From the NCBI RefSeq assembly GCF_003710905.1, contig NZ_RHHV01000010.1, positions 248,001-312,000 on the forward strand: 64,000 nucleotides of DNA. Direction: 5' to 3'. Below, piece by piece: positions 1 to 8,634 of the stretch. The notes below the pieces were generated by a model, which saw nothing but the letters and a program-made list of their open reading frames with translations, was not told the DNA's origin and made no database searches. This DNA comes from Brevibacillus parabrevis. GTDB taxonomy: Bacteria; Bacillota; Bacilli; Brevibacillales; Brevibacillaceae. The stretch's first letter is position 1, and the number at the start of each line of letters is the position of its first letter. The translations under genes and the position numbers were made by a program.

Positions 1-2
1 CG

Positions 3-590
3 ACTGCCCGTGACGTTTACACGACAAGCATGGCGACTGTCCAGTATTTACAAGAGCAGGCGCCCGCCGGGGCAAACGTATACGCGATCGGGGAGGAAGG
101 CTTGCTGACACAACTGGAAGCAGCAGGCTATCGCCTGACCGAAGCTGATCCGGACTACGTCATTGTCGGAATCGACCGTGCCTTTACCTACGAAAAGCTC
201 GCAGTGGCTGCGCGCGCGATCCGTTCAGGAGCCACTTTTATCGCAACCAATGCCGACGCCGCCTTGCCTACTGACGCGGGACTATTCCCGGGGAACGGCT
301 CGTTGGTAGCGGCTGTTTCCGTTGCATCCGCCACCAAACCGATTGTGATTGGCAAACCGGAGTCCATCATCGTGCGCTATGCGCTGGAAGTGCTCGGGAC
401 AAAAGCTTCCGAGACGTTAATTGTCGGCGATAACCTGTTTACCGATATTGAAGCCGGAGCAAACAGCGGGTTGGACAGCCTGCTCGTTTTGACTGGCTAC
501 TCTACGCGTGAGGAAGCCGCCAGCCATACGGCAAAGCCGACGTATGTCGCCAGCGATTTGCCGGAATGGCAGCTACGAATCTCGCTCTAG
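3..590 (+). CDS. yutF: HAD-family sugar/nucleotide phosphatase, NagD/YutF type (5' end outside window)
   Basis: The reading frame is already open at base 3, so this is the C-terminal ~195 residues of a ~255-residue protein. Visible motifs are the HAD motif III lysine in GKPES and the motif IV acidic cluster in VGDNLFTDIEAG, followed by GLDSLLVLTGYS, typical of the NagD-like (TIGR01457-type) subfamily. The nucleophile DxD lies upstream of the window. It is a cytosolic phosphatase for small phosphorylated metabolites; the substrate cannot be read from sequence. It converges on yutG, overlapping it by 18 bases, the same neighbourhood as yutF-yutG in B. subtilis. Confidence 0.88.
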   Translation, partial: TARDVYTTSMATVQYLQEQAPAGANVYAIGEEGLLTQLEAAGYRLTEADPDYVIVGIDRAFTYEKLAVAARAIRSGATFIATNADAALPTDAGLFPGNGSLVAAVSVASATKPIVIGKPESIIVRYALEVLGTKASETLIVGDNLFTDIEAGANSGLDSLLVLTGYSTREEAASHTAKPTYVASDLPEWQLRISL

Positions 591-1094
591 ACACTCTTCC
601 TGCTGCTTTTGGCGATGGGCAATCCGGCTCGACGCTGCTGCGGCTACCGCTCCTACGAGGTCGTCCAAAAACGTGTGGACGCCGAAGCTTTTGTCGTTGA
701 GCTGGGCGAGCTTGCCGTGTTTAAGCTTGTCGACATAGCCGAAGTTGGTGAAGCCGATGCTGCCGTACAAATTCACGATGGCGAGCGCCAGCACTTCATC
801 TACGCCATACAAAGGCTCGTCCGCTTCAATAATCGACTGGAGCGGGGGCAGCAGCTGTTTTTGTTCGGCGAGCATGTCCAGTTGAATGCCAGTCAGCAAG
901 GCATTTTGCACCTCGCGTTTGTTCAGAACGGCCTGCACGCTCTCCAGACACAGCTGCATCGTCAGATCGGGGACGTATTGTTCTTGCAGGAAAAAGACAA
1001 TCTCGGCGATGTCGTCGAGGGAAACGCCGCGTTTCGTCAAAAGCTCAATGACCGCCTCCAGGCAGCTTTCGCTGTTCAGCGGGTGTTCGACCAT
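573..1094 (-). CDS. yutG: Phosphatidylglycerophosphatase A-like protein YutG
   Basis: This is a 173-residue soluble PgpA-family protein. The C-terminal stretch GSIGFTNFGYVDK followed by FGVHTFLDDLVGAVAA matches the conserved core of the family, whose enteric members dephosphorylate phosphatidylglycerophosphate. The Bacillus-type YutG lacks obvious membrane helices, so the lipid role is an inference. The start is the ATG at 1094, preceded by AAAGGAGG at good spacing; an upstream in-frame ATG at 1154 has no ribosome site. The last codons overlap the end of yutF on the other strand. Confidence 0.85.
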   Translation of the reverse strand: MVEHPLNSESCLEAVIELLTKRGVSLDDIAEIVFFLQEQYVPDLTMQLCLESVQAVLNKREVQNALLTGIQLDMLAEQKQLLPPLQSIIEADEPLYGVDEVLALAIVNLYGSIGFTNFGYVDKLKHGKLAQLNDKSFGVHTFLDDLVGAVAAAASSRIAHRQKQQEECLERDS

Positions 1095-1214
1095 CGGTAT
1101 TCCTCCTTTTCTGGCAAACATGGGTGCTCCTAGTATCTGCAGCCAGATAGGCACCTATCCCGGCTTGGCGACATACAATGCGCCTAGAGAAGGTGTGCAA
1201 GGAGGCTGACCTGT

Positions 1215-2300
1215 ATGGAGGAAAAAGAACTGCTTCAGGAGCAGTATGGATTCCAACTGCAAAATTATCGGGTGACGGGCGCCAGCAAAGTGCTCGAAAC
1301 CGACCAGGGCTTGTATTACATGTTTGAAGCGCCGGCGGGGTATCGATACAAAAGCAAATTCATCGAGAAAGTGCGCAAGCATCTGGAGCAGCAAAAAGAC
1401 ATTCGGATGCTCAAGCTAGTCAAGACGACGGGCGGGCAGCCCCATTTTGTCGAGGATGAACAGCTATACTACTTGTATCGGGGAGTGCGCGAGTCGGTTC
1501 CGGAAAATTCGTTTTACGCCAGCGGACAGTCGTTGGCGCAGTTCCATCAGGCGACGAAAAATTTTTCCGGCGAAAAACTGTTCATCCCGTACAGCTCGCT
1601 TGGAAACTGGCCGAGTACGTGGAGACGGAAATTGCGGCATTACAACGAGTACCGCGATGAACTGGATGAGTCCAATGCCGAGCTGACGCCGATGGATGAG
1701 CTGCTTTTGACTTGCTACACGTACGTGCATCAGCTTGGGGAAATATCTGTGCAATACTTGCTGGAAGCGGGCTACGACAAAGTCGTGAAAGAAACGGCAG
1801 GACTTGGAAAAGTAGCCTACCAAAATTTTGATCAAGGGTATATGCTATGGAATGAGAAGGATGTACGCCTGATGGCGGGAGAATGGAACTGGGTTCTCGA
1901 CATGCGGGCTCGCGATCTTGGGCAATGGCTGAAAGCCGAAACGAAGCGCAACGGTTGGGACGACGAAGCCGTGATTCACTTTTTGGACGGCTACAACAGT
2001 GTTGCGCCGTTGCTGACAGGAGAGTACGCCGTCATTTACGCCCTCATGCTCTACCCTGGCCGTTTTTTGAAGCTCGTGGAGTCGTACAAGGAGCTTCCGC
2101 TGGAGGAGCGGCAGGAAGTAAACGCGGAAGGCTGGCAATCCCAACTGGAAGACGAGCTTGCGAAAATGGAAGAAGGACTCCGGCGCTATCCCCGTCTGGT
2201 CGCAGATCATTATGGCGTCACCATTCCACAAATCGATTGGCTGTGGAGGCAAAACAATGAGCAAGCCACAAGTATTCGTCACGAGGAAACTGACCAATGA
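1215..2300 (+). CDS. yutH: Spore coat kinase-like protein YutH
   Basis: This is a 361-residue protein of the CotS/YutH family, which has an aminoglycoside-phosphotransferase-like fold and is associated with the spore coat. The equivalent of the kinase active-site region is FDQGYMLWNEKDVRLMAGEWN around residues 205-226. The canonical HGD catalytic loop is not visible, which fits a degenerate kinase. AAGGAGG ends about 9 bases before the ATG. The gene overlaps the following dehydrogenase by 44 bases, suggesting translational coupling, and it supports a spore-forming host. Confidence 0.85.
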   Translation: MEEKELLQEQYGFQLQNYRVTGASKVLETDQGLYYMFEAPAGYRYKSKFIEKVRKHLEQQKDIRMLKLVKTTGGQPHFVEDEQLYYLYRGVRESVPENSFYASGQSLAQFHQATKNFSGEKLFIPYSSLGNWPSTWRRKLRHYNEYRDELDESNAELTPMDELLLTCYTYVHQLGEISVQYLLEAGYDKVVKETAGLGKVAYQNFDQGYMLWNEKDVRLMAGEWNWVLDMRARDLGQWLKAETKRNGWDDEAVIHFLDGYNSVAPLLTGEYAVIYALMLYPGRFLKLVESYKELPLEERQEVNAEGWQSQLEDELAKMEEGLRRYPRLVADHYGVTIPQIDWLWRQNNEQATSIRHEETDQ

Positions 2301-3216
2301 AGTCATAGCCATGCTGGAGACGGTAGCCGATGTGAAGCAATGGGAGGAGGACACTCCTGTGCCGCGCGAAAAGCTGCTCGAAGAGATCGAGCACGCCGAT
2401 GCGGTGCTGACCATGCTGACGGAACGGGTGGACGAGGAGCTTTTGGCTCGTGCCAAAAAGCTGCGAGTCGTCGCGAATATGGCTGTGGGCTATGACAATA
2501 TCGATGTGCCTGCCTGCAAAAGACGCGGGATCGCGGTGACCAATACGCCAGATGTTTTGACGGAAGCGACCGCAGACCTGGCATTCGCCCTGCTGCTTGC
2601 GACTGGCCGGAGAGTGACGGAAGCCAACCGCTTTTTGCTCGCAGGCGAATGGACGTCATGGAGCCCGTACTTGATGGCGGGACAAAGCGTGTACGGAGCT
2701 ACGCTTGGCATTATCGGCATGGGGAGAATCGGGGAAGCGGTCGCACGGCGAGCAGCCGGGTTCAACATGCGCATTTTGTACCATAACCGCAATCGCAAGG
2801 AAGAGGCGGAGGCCAAGACGGGAGCGCGGCTGGTTGGGCTGGAGGAATTGCTTCAGGAAGCGGATTACGTCGTGCTGCTGACGCCGCTGACAGCGGAAAC
2901 GAAGCACCTGATGGGAGCGTATGAATTTTCCCTGATGAAAAAATCGGCGGTCTTCGTGAACGTTTCCCGTGGCGAAACCGTCGATGAAGCCGCTTTGCAT
3001 CATGCATTGACCACTGGACAGATTTGGGCGGCGGGGCTGGACGTATTTGCCCAGGAGCCAGTTCCGCTCGATCATCCGCTTTTGGCGCTGAAAAATGTGG
3101 TGGCGCTCCCGCACATTGGCAGTGCCACGATCCAGACGCGCAATGAGATGGCGTCGCTGGCCGCCGCCAATATTGTCGCTGTACTGAGTGGAAAGGAGCC
3201 GTTGACCGCTTTATGA
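2257..3216 (+). CDS. D-glycerate / 2-hydroxyacid dehydrogenase
   Basis: This 319-residue NAD(P)-dependent D-2-hydroxyacid dehydrogenase has, in order, the substrate-side GYDNID motif (~res 79-84), the Rossmann dinucleotide motif GIIGMGRIGEAVARR (~res 150-164), and the catalytic Arg in VNVSRGE, Glu in FAQEP and His in LPHIGSAT. It most resembles glycerate/glyoxylate/hydroxypyruvate reductases. The start chosen is the ATG at 2257 with TGGAGG 8 bases before; a longer in-frame form would run deep into yutH. Its stop overlaps the start of the next gene (ATGA). Confidence 0.88.
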   Translation: MSKPQVFVTRKLTNEVIAMLETVADVKQWEEDTPVPREKLLEEIEHADAVLTMLTERVDEELLARAKKLRVVANMAVGYDNIDVPACKRRGIAVTNTPDVLTEATADLAFALLLATGRRVTEANRFLLAGEWTSWSPYLMAGQSVYGATLGIIGMGRIGEAVARRAAGFNMRILYHNRNRKEEAEAKTGARLVGLEELLQEADYVVLLTPLTAETKHLMGAYEFSLMKKSAVFVNVSRGETVDEAALHHALTTGQIWAAGLDVFAQEPVPLDHPLLALKNVVALPHIGSATIQTRNEMASLAAANIVAVLSGKEPLTAL

Positions 3217-4163
3217 GCACCGTGTTGATCATCGTGGCGAGCCTTTTGCTGCTGGGGATTCTGGCCGCTTCCGCCGTCGCTTTGCATGTGACGTGGCGCT
3301 TGACGCATCCGGTGCGCAAACCGATTGACATGAACCCGGAGGACTTCGGACTGGTGGCGGCGGAAGCGGTTGTTTTTCCCAGTCGGGAGACAACTATTTC
3401 GCTCTCGGGCTGGTATCATTCCGCTGCCCGAAACGGGCGCACGCCGAATGGCCGGACGCTGATTTTTGCCCATGGCTACAGCCAAAACAGGCAAGAGCCG
3501 CACCTTCCCGCTCTGGCGCTCGCAAGCAAACTCGTTCAGGCGGGCTACGATGTGTTGATGTTCGATTTTCGTAACAGCGGGGAGTCGACTCCGGCTTTGA
3601 CCACAATCGGTTTGCGCGAGCAGCATGACTTGCTCGGCGCGATTGATTTTGTGGCGGCGAAGCATCCCGAACAAACCATTGGACTCGTCGGTTTCTCCAT
3701 GGGCGCGGCGACTTCTTTGCTCGTCGGGGGAAGAGATGAGCGGATTGCGGCAGTGGTGGCGGACTCTCCCTTTTATTCGCTCAGCGAGTATTTGGAAGAA
3801 AATTTGCCGCAATGGACGGGCCTCCCGCGCTTTCCTTTCAACTGGCTGATTTTGACGCTGAGTCCTGTTTTTCTCAGGGCGAATCCGCGTCATGTCAAGC
3901 CTTTTGAGATCGTTCGCCAAGCGAAAAAGCCGATCCTGTTCATTCATGGCACGGGAGATCATACGGTGCCTGCGGAAAACAGCAAGCGGCTGCACGCTCT
4001 GGCAGAAGACGAGGATTCGCAAATTTGGCTGGTGCCGCACGCCGGGCACGTACGCAGCTTTGCTTTGATTCCCGACGAGTACGCAGAGCGGGTCATCGCC
4101 TTTTTGGAAAGAGGCATGGCGAAAACGGGGCAAAGTGGCAAGGCATCGATCTTGGGAAAATGA
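3213..4163 (+). CDS. Membrane-anchored alpha/beta hydrolase
   Basis: A 316-residue serine hydrolase with one N-terminal membrane segment (residues ~3-25) and the fold C-terminal to it. The nucleophile elbow is GFSMGAA, the acid is probably the Asp in HGTGDHTVP, and the catalytic His is in HAGHV. FAHGYSQNRQ supplies the oxyanion HG motif. The ATG overlaps the preceding stop, so the gene is co-translated with the dehydrogenase. Substrate unknown; similar membrane-bound hydrolases occur in many Bacillales. Confidence 0.85.
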   Translation: MSTVLIIVASLLLLGILAASAVALHVTWRLTHPVRKPIDMNPEDFGLVAAEAVVFPSRETTISLSGWYHSAARNGRTPNGRTLIFAHGYSQNRQEPHLPALALASKLVQAGYDVLMFDFRNSGESTPALTTIGLREQHDLLGAIDFVAAKHPEQTIGLVGFSMGAATSLLVGGRDERIAAVVADSPFYSLSEYLEENLPQWTGLPRFPFNWLILTLSPVFLRANPRHVKPFEIVRQAKKPILFIHGTGDHTVPAENSKRLHALAEDEDSQIWLVPHAGHVRSFALIPDEYAERVIAFLERGMAKTGQSGKASILGK

Positions 4164-4165
4164 AA

Positions 4166-4197
4166 AAAGCAGCTACGCGTAAGCGGATAGCTGCTTT
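4166..4197. terminator. Bidirectional terminator hairpin
   Basis: Ten-base perfect arms (AAAGCAGCTA / TAGCTGCTTT) with a 12-base loop sit between the convergent hydrolase and yutI genes. The A tract on the left arm gives a U tract for the minus-strand transcript. Confidence 0.7.
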
Positions 4198-4215
4198 CAT
4201 GGCTGTGCGCCTGGA

Positions 4216-4443
4216 TTAGAATACTTGTTGAACTTCCTTGATGCCTGGGATTTCTTCCACCAGTGCACGTTCAATCCCTGCTTTCAGGGTAATGGTGGAC
4301 GAAGGGCAGCTGCCGCATGCACCCATCAGGCGCAGCTTTACGATGCCTTCTTCTACGTCAACGAGTTGTACGTCACCACCGTCACGTTGCAGGTAAGGGC
4401 GCAGTTTATCGAGAACTTCTTGTACTTGATCCATCATATCCAT
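4216..4443 (-). CDS. yutI: NifU C-terminal-domain Fe-S protein YutI
   Basis: A 75-residue stand-alone NifU C-terminal (Nfu) domain, which carries a labile Fe-S cluster and delivers it to apo-proteins. The cluster-binding motif is CGSCPSS, preceded by the conserved [11 protein letters not shown]. The full family length is about 75-110 residues. The start chosen is the ATG at 4443 with AAAGGAG upstream; a TTG seven codons earlier is possible but would place the Shine-Dalgarno inside the gene. The position matches yutI of B. subtilis. Confidence 0.9.
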   Translation of the reverse strand: MDMMDQVQEVLDKLRPYLQRDGGDVQLVDVEEGIVKLRLMGACGSCPSSTITLKAGIERALVEEIPGIKEVQQVF

Positions 4444-4563
4444 GGTCGATTCACTCCTTTCCAACCTCTCCTTTATTATAATCGTACGCCGGTGATAAAT
4501 CCATGGCTTACATGCCCTGTCGACACTTTCCTGGGAGAAGTATAATCAAAGTGGGCTGGCATG

Positions 4564-4592
4564 GACTTTTTGCAATAGCAGCATGTTATAAT
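4564..4592 (+). promoter_or_regulatory. Putative sigma-A promoter of mccA-mccB
   Basis: A perfect -10 (TATAAT, 4587-4592) lies 38 bases upstream of the mccA start. The -35 is weak (GACTTT-like at the expected spacing). No S-box or T-box structure is evident in the 160-base leader region. Confidence 0.45.
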
Positions 4593-4630
4593 GAAAAAGC
4601 AAGTACTTCAACATAAGGAGTCAGATCTTC

Positions 4631-5554
4631 GTGAACGTATTTCGCAATGTGAAGGAACTGATTGGCAATACACCAATCGTCGAAATTACACAGTTTGAGC
4701 TTCCAGAAGGAGTGCGCTTGTTCGCCAAACTGGAATACTTTAACCCAGGTGGCAGCGTAAAAGACAGACTGGGCATGGAATTGATTCGCGCCGCTGAAGA
4801 GAGCGGCCAGCTGAAGCCAGGCGGCACCATTATCGAACCGACAGCAGGGAATACAGGGATTGGCGTAGCACTGGCCGCTGTAGGAACCGGCTATAAAGTC
4901 ATTTTTTGCGTACCAGCCAAATTTTCCGAGGAAAAGCAAGAGTTGATGCGCGCACTTGGAGCCGAGGTTGTAAATACCCCGACTGAACTGGGGATCAAGG
5001 GAGCGATTGCCAAAGCACAAGAGCTGGCAGCATCGATTCCTGGCTCATTCGTGCCGCAGCAGTTCGCTAACCCGGCAAACCCTGACGCCCACTACAAGAC
5101 GACAGGCCCTGAAATCTGGAGCCAGATGGACGGACAAGTAGACGTGTTCGTTGCAGGCGCCGGGTCTGGTGGTACGTTCATGGGGGCTGCCCGCTACCTG
5201 AAGGAGCAAAACCCGAACGTCAAAACCGTCATCGTGGAGCCAGAAGGTTCGATTTTGAACGGGGGAGAATCCGGTCCGCACAAAACGGAAGGGATCGGCA
5301 TGGAATTTTTGCCGCCATTCATGGACACCAGCTATTTTAATGCGATTCACACGATTCTCGATGTGGAAGCATTTGATCTGGTCAAGCAGCTCGCAGCCAA
5401 AGAAGGCTTGCTCGTCGGAAGCTCTGCCGGAGCAGCGATGGCAGCAGCTTTGCGCGAAGCGAAAGAAGCAGCGCCGGGCACCAACATCGTCACGCTGTTT
5501 GCCGATGGCAGCGAACGCTATCTGAGCAAAAAAATCTACCAGGGAGGAATCTAA
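4631..5554 (+). CDS. mccA: O-acetylserine-dependent cystathionine beta-synthase / cysteine synthase family MccA
   Basis: A 307-residue PLP fold-type II enzyme. The PLP lysine lies in PGGSVKDR (~res 43), the phosphate/substrate loop in PTAGNTG, and the glycine-rich PLP-phosphate loop in GAGSGGTFMG. The length and the mccB gene two bases downstream point to MccA, which makes cystathionine from O-acetylserine and homocysteine during methionine-to-cysteine conversion; plain CysK activity cannot be excluded. It starts at GTG 4631 with AAGGAG ten bases before. Confidence 0.85.
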   Translation: MNVFRNVKELIGNTPIVEITQFELPEGVRLFAKLEYFNPGGSVKDRLGMELIRAAEESGQLKPGGTIIEPTAGNTGIGVALAAVGTGYKVIFCVPAKFSEEKQELMRALGAEVVNTPTELGIKGAIAKAQELAASIPGSFVPQQFANPANPDAHYKTTGPEIWSQMDGQVDVFVAGAGSGGTFMGAARYLKEQNPNVKTVIVEPEGSILNGGESGPHKTEGIGMEFLPPFMDTSYFNAIHTILDVEAFDLVKQLAAKEGLLVGSSAGAAMAAALREAKEAAPGTNIVTLFADGSERYLSKKIYQGGI

Positions 5555-5555
5555 G

Positions 5556-6689
5556 ATGCGCATTAAAACTCGTCTGATCCACGGCGGTATCGATGGAGAT
5601 CCACATACAGGAGCGGTTTCCGTTCCGATTTACCAAGTGAGCACGTACAAACAGGAAGCGATTGGCGTGCACAAAGGCTTCGAGTACTCCCGCACAGGCA
5701 ACCCGACGCGCCACGCGCTGGAAACGTACATTGCCGAGATCGAAGGCGGAGCGCGCGGCTTTGCTTTTGGCTCCGGGATGGCGGCTTTGTCCACGATTTT
5801 GTCTTTGTTCAGCAAAGGCGATCATCTTGTAGTGGGTGACGATGTGTACGGCGGTACATATCGCGTCGTAACTCGCGTATTTTCCCGCATGGGCCTGGAA
5901 GCAAGCTACGTCGACACGAGCAACCTGGAAGCGGTAGAGGCAGCCATTCGCCCGGAAACAAAGGCGATCATCATGGAAACGCCGACCAACCCATTGCTCA
6001 AAGTAAGCGACATCCGTGCGCTGGCAGACATCGCCAAAGCAAAAGGCGTGCTGCTCGTAGTCGACAACACGTTCATGACTCCATACTGGCAAAATCCGCT
6101 CGATCTGGGCGCAGACATCGTGTTCCACAGCGCAACGAAGTATTTGGGCGGACATAGCGATGTGGTCGCTGGTCTGGTCGTTGCAAAAGATGCGCAGCTT
6201 GGCGAAGACCTGCATTTCGTGCAAAATGCGATTGGCGGCGTCCTCGGCCCACAAGATTCCTGGCTGCTTCTGCGCGGGATGAAAACGCTCGGAATCCGCA
6301 TGGAAGAGCATGAGCACAACGCCCGCACGATAGCAAAATGGCTGTCTGAGCGCAGCGACATCAAGCGTGTCATCTACCCTGGCTTGTCCAATCACTCCGG
6401 TCATGAGCTGATCCAAAAACAGGCTCGCGGCTTTGGCGGCATGATCTCCTTCGACGTTGGCAGCGCAGAGCGTGCCGATGAAGTTTTGGCAAAAGTGAAG
6501 TATTACACATTGGCAGAATCGCTCGGGGCAGTTGAAAGCCTGATCAGCGTGCCTGCTCGTATGACGCATGCTTCCATCCCGGCAGAACGCCGCGCCGAGT
6601 TGGGCATCACAGATGGACTGGTTCGCATTTCCGTGGGAATCGAAGATGTGCAAGACCTGATTGAAGATCTGGATCAGGCTCTGTCCTAA
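5556..6689 (+). CDS. mccB: Cystathionine gamma-lyase / homocysteine gamma-lyase family MccB
   Basis: A 377-residue Cys/Met-metabolism PLP enzyme (fold type I). Landmarks are YSRTGNPTRHALE, the PLP-stacking region FGSGMAAL, DNTFMTPYWQNP, and the Schiff-base lysine in HSATKYLGGHSD (~res 195). In the reverse transsulfuration route it splits cystathionine to cysteine, ammonia and 2-oxobutanoate. It lies directly behind mccA with GGAGG overlapping the mccA end, so the two form an operon. Confidence 0.9.
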   Translation: MRIKTRLIHGGIDGDPHTGAVSVPIYQVSTYKQEAIGVHKGFEYSRTGNPTRHALETYIAEIEGGARGFAFGSGMAALSTILSLFSKGDHLVVGDDVYGGTYRVVTRVFSRMGLEASYVDTSNLEAVEAAIRPETKAIIMETPTNPLLKVSDIRALADIAKAKGVLLVVDNTFMTPYWQNPLDLGADIVFHSATKYLGGHSDVVAGLVVAKDAQLGEDLHFVQNAIGGVLGPQDSWLLLRGMKTLGIRMEEHEHNARTIAKWLSERSDIKRVIYPGLSNHSGHELIQKQARGFGGMISFDVGSAERADEVLAKVKYYTLAESLGAVESLISVPARMTHASIPAERRAELGITDGLVRISVGIEDVQDLIEDLDQALS

Positions 6690-6743
6690 ATCGCATAACG
6701 AATGCAACTCAGCTACGGACGGACTCGCGAGGAGGCGGATGAG

Positions 6744-7079
6744 ATGAGTGTGGAAATCAAGGTATTCGGAACCGAACAGCTTTGCGCAAGCTGCGTCAAT
6801 TTGCCATCTGCCAAAGAGACAGCAGAATGGTTGCAGGCTGCCCTTTCTCGCAAATACGGAAGCGACAGCATCCGCATCGTGTACAGCGACTTTCAACAGC
6901 CGCAGACAGACGATGACAAAAGCTGGGCGACACGCATCATTGAGGAAGATTTATGGTATCCGCTTGTCGTAATTTCCGGGGAAATTGTCGGCGAGGGAAA
7001 TCCTAAGCTGAAAGATATTTACGAAAAGCTGGAAAGCATGGGGGTTGCCCCGGTAGCTGTCCAGACTGAGAGCGAATAA
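6744..7079 (+). CDS. yuzD: YuzD-family thioredoxin-like protein
   Basis: A 111-residue DUF1462/YuzD protein. An N-terminal beta strand leads into a CxxC motif (LCASC, ~res 12-16), then a thioredoxin-like fold with the conserved WYPLVVISGEIVGEGNP. This suggests a disulfide or metal-related redox role, unproven. The ATG at 6744 has GGAGG 8 bases upstream; an earlier in-frame ATG at 6702 lacks a site. It is third in line after mccA-mccB and is followed by a strong terminator, so may be their cotranscript. Confidence 0.85.
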   Translation: MSVEIKVFGTEQLCASCVNLPSAKETAEWLQAALSRKYGSDSIRIVYSDFQQPQTDDDKSWATRIIEEDLWYPLVVISGEIVGEGNPKLKDIYEKLESMGVAPVAVQTESE

Positions 7080-7113
7080 GCTATCGCCAAAAGCTCGACC
7101 AGTTGGATACAAG

Positions 7114-7147
7114 CCGATCAGATGAGAAGCATCTGGTCGGTTTTTTT
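7114..7147 (+). terminator. Rho-independent terminator after yuzD
   Basis: The perfect 11-bp stem CCGATCAGATG / CATCTGGTCGG (one G-U) with a 5-base loop is followed by seven T's. Confidence 0.9.
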
Positions 7148-7219
7148 ATGTTGATATGTTACTTTCCATTTCCTTCTGCGTCCATATTGGTATGACATGA
7201 AAAAAGGATGATTTTGACC

Positions 7220-8434
7220 ATGCAAGGAAAACAGTTTGTTTTTAGCCTGCTGACGTGTACGCTTTGTCTCTCGGCTGTGCCAGTTGTGTCGCCCGCTCTG
7301 AATATCGCCGCAGCGGCTTCTCCTGCCTACAAAATCACATACAAGCTCCCGGCTAATCCAGAGAAGTATTTGTTTTTGAATGTGCAGATGGTTTCGCTTG
7401 CAAACCCGCAGACGCCTGCGACAGTGCGGGAGTATCCGATCAAACAGTATTTGGTTGACTCGACGGGGAATCTCGACCATTACAAATTGGAGTTTGACGA
7501 CAACCGAAAGTTTGTCACATCCAAAAAAGGCTTCCTGTGGAACTTTTATCAGATGATCGGGATTTTTCCGCCTGCGTATCCAGAGGGTGGGAAACTTGCT
7601 GAACTGGATCGGCAAATCGATACTTTGGATGGCTATTCCCCGGAAGGGCTACAGGCGAGGAAGGCGCGTGCCGAGCTGGAGCTGAACGCCCGAATACAGC
7701 CACTCATCCATGCCGGGTATGTCAAACCGGAGGAAATCGATGACGGGATTGCGACAAGAGAATTTGTAGCGACGGTGTTTTATCGTGCATTCAAAGATGT
7801 GCGTCCTTACCACGGAGGCATTGACCTGAAAGACTCGGAGAATGAAGCCGTGCGCTGGGCGGTGGAGAGTGGGCTGCCAGGTTTTCCCGTAGACAGCAAA
7901 GGATTTGTGTTCCCGCAGTCACCGCTCGATCTGGAACCAGGAGAGAAAAATTTCCCGGAGACGTATGCCTACGATCGTGTCTTTCAGTTTGTTCAGCTGA
8001 TTTTTCCAGGGAAAAAGACAGCAAGCGGCTGGGCGTACTATCAAGTGAAGCTGCTGCCCGGAATGGCGCCTGTGCAGCCGCGAGAGATCATCTCGGTCAA
8101 CGGCAAGCCTTTTGCAGAGGGAGCAGAGAACTACTCGATTGAACAGACGAACGAATACCAAAATGCCAGCAGAAAAATCGCCCAGCATTTCATTCAGCGC
8201 TTCCCGCAGGTGCTTGAGCAAGCGCGCAAAGATGCGCTGAAGCCGCGCGTCTGGGATTGGAGCCGGGACGTGATCCACCATCCGACATTCGCCAAGCAGG
8301 TCGCCGCCTACCGCAAAAACAAGAGCAGCCAAAACTTGAACGCTGTGTATCAGGCGGTGCGAGCGCACTACAACCTGAGCATTCGCCAAGATTCGGCTGC
8401 GAATGTGAAAAGCGTGCTCGACAACGTCAAGTAA
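7220..8434 (+). CDS. Secreted protein with one degenerate SLH-like segment
   Basis: A 404-residue exported protein. A hydrophobic signal (~res 3-25) ends in IAAAASPA, a good signal-peptidase I site. Residues ~170-235 (ATREFVATVFYRAF, DSENEAVRWAVESG, then a GFVFPQSPL-like ending) resemble a single diverged S-layer-homology repeat; the rest has no family I recognise. A cell-wall or extracellular role is inferred. The start is uncertain: ATG 7220 (AAAGG 12 bases before), TTG 7214, or ATG 7208, which abuts the purine run. Confidence 0.7.
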   Translation: MQGKQFVFSLLTCTLCLSAVPVVSPALNIAAAASPAYKITYKLPANPEKYLFLNVQMVSLANPQTPATVREYPIKQYLVDSTGNLDHYKLEFDDNRKFVTSKKGFLWNFYQMIGIFPPAYPEGGKLAELDRQIDTLDGYSPEGLQARKARAELELNARIQPLIHAGYVKPEEIDDGIATREFVATVFYRAFKDVRPYHGGIDLKDSENEAVRWAVESGLPGFPVDSKGFVFPQSPLDLEPGEKNFPETYAYDRVFQFVQLIFPGKKTASGWAYYQVKLLPGMAPVQPREIISVNGKPFAEGAENYSIEQTNEYQNASRKIAQHFIQRFPQVLEQARKDALKPRVWDWSRDVIHHPTFAKQVAAYRKNKSSQNLNAVYQAVRAHYNLSIRQDSAANVKSVLDNVK

Positions 8435-8634
8435 GCTGTGGCACAGGCGCTTTTTTGCCTGCCGGGAAGTGAACAGAGCGAGAAAGCGGCGCACTTTCTG
8501 CAACTGGTTGCCCGCCCCTGCACAGAAAGTTTTTACCTCTTTGTTTTTGATTCGTAAACCGTTTGTAACGAAATGGAACGGGCTTCGTCCTATAGTTGTA
8601 CATGAAGACAAGAACAACTTGGGAGGAAAAAACA

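Noticed and set aside
3072-4133. 353-codon minus-strand frame opposite the hydrolase
   Set aside because: Antisense to a complete serine-hydrolase gene; no start signal and low-complexity composition.
5490-6896. Long open frame (468 codons) on the minus strand across mccB
   Set aside because: It lies fully antisense to a well-motifed PLP enzyme, has no ribosome site, and its composition (Cys/His/Phe/Arg-rich) is typical of a shadow frame.
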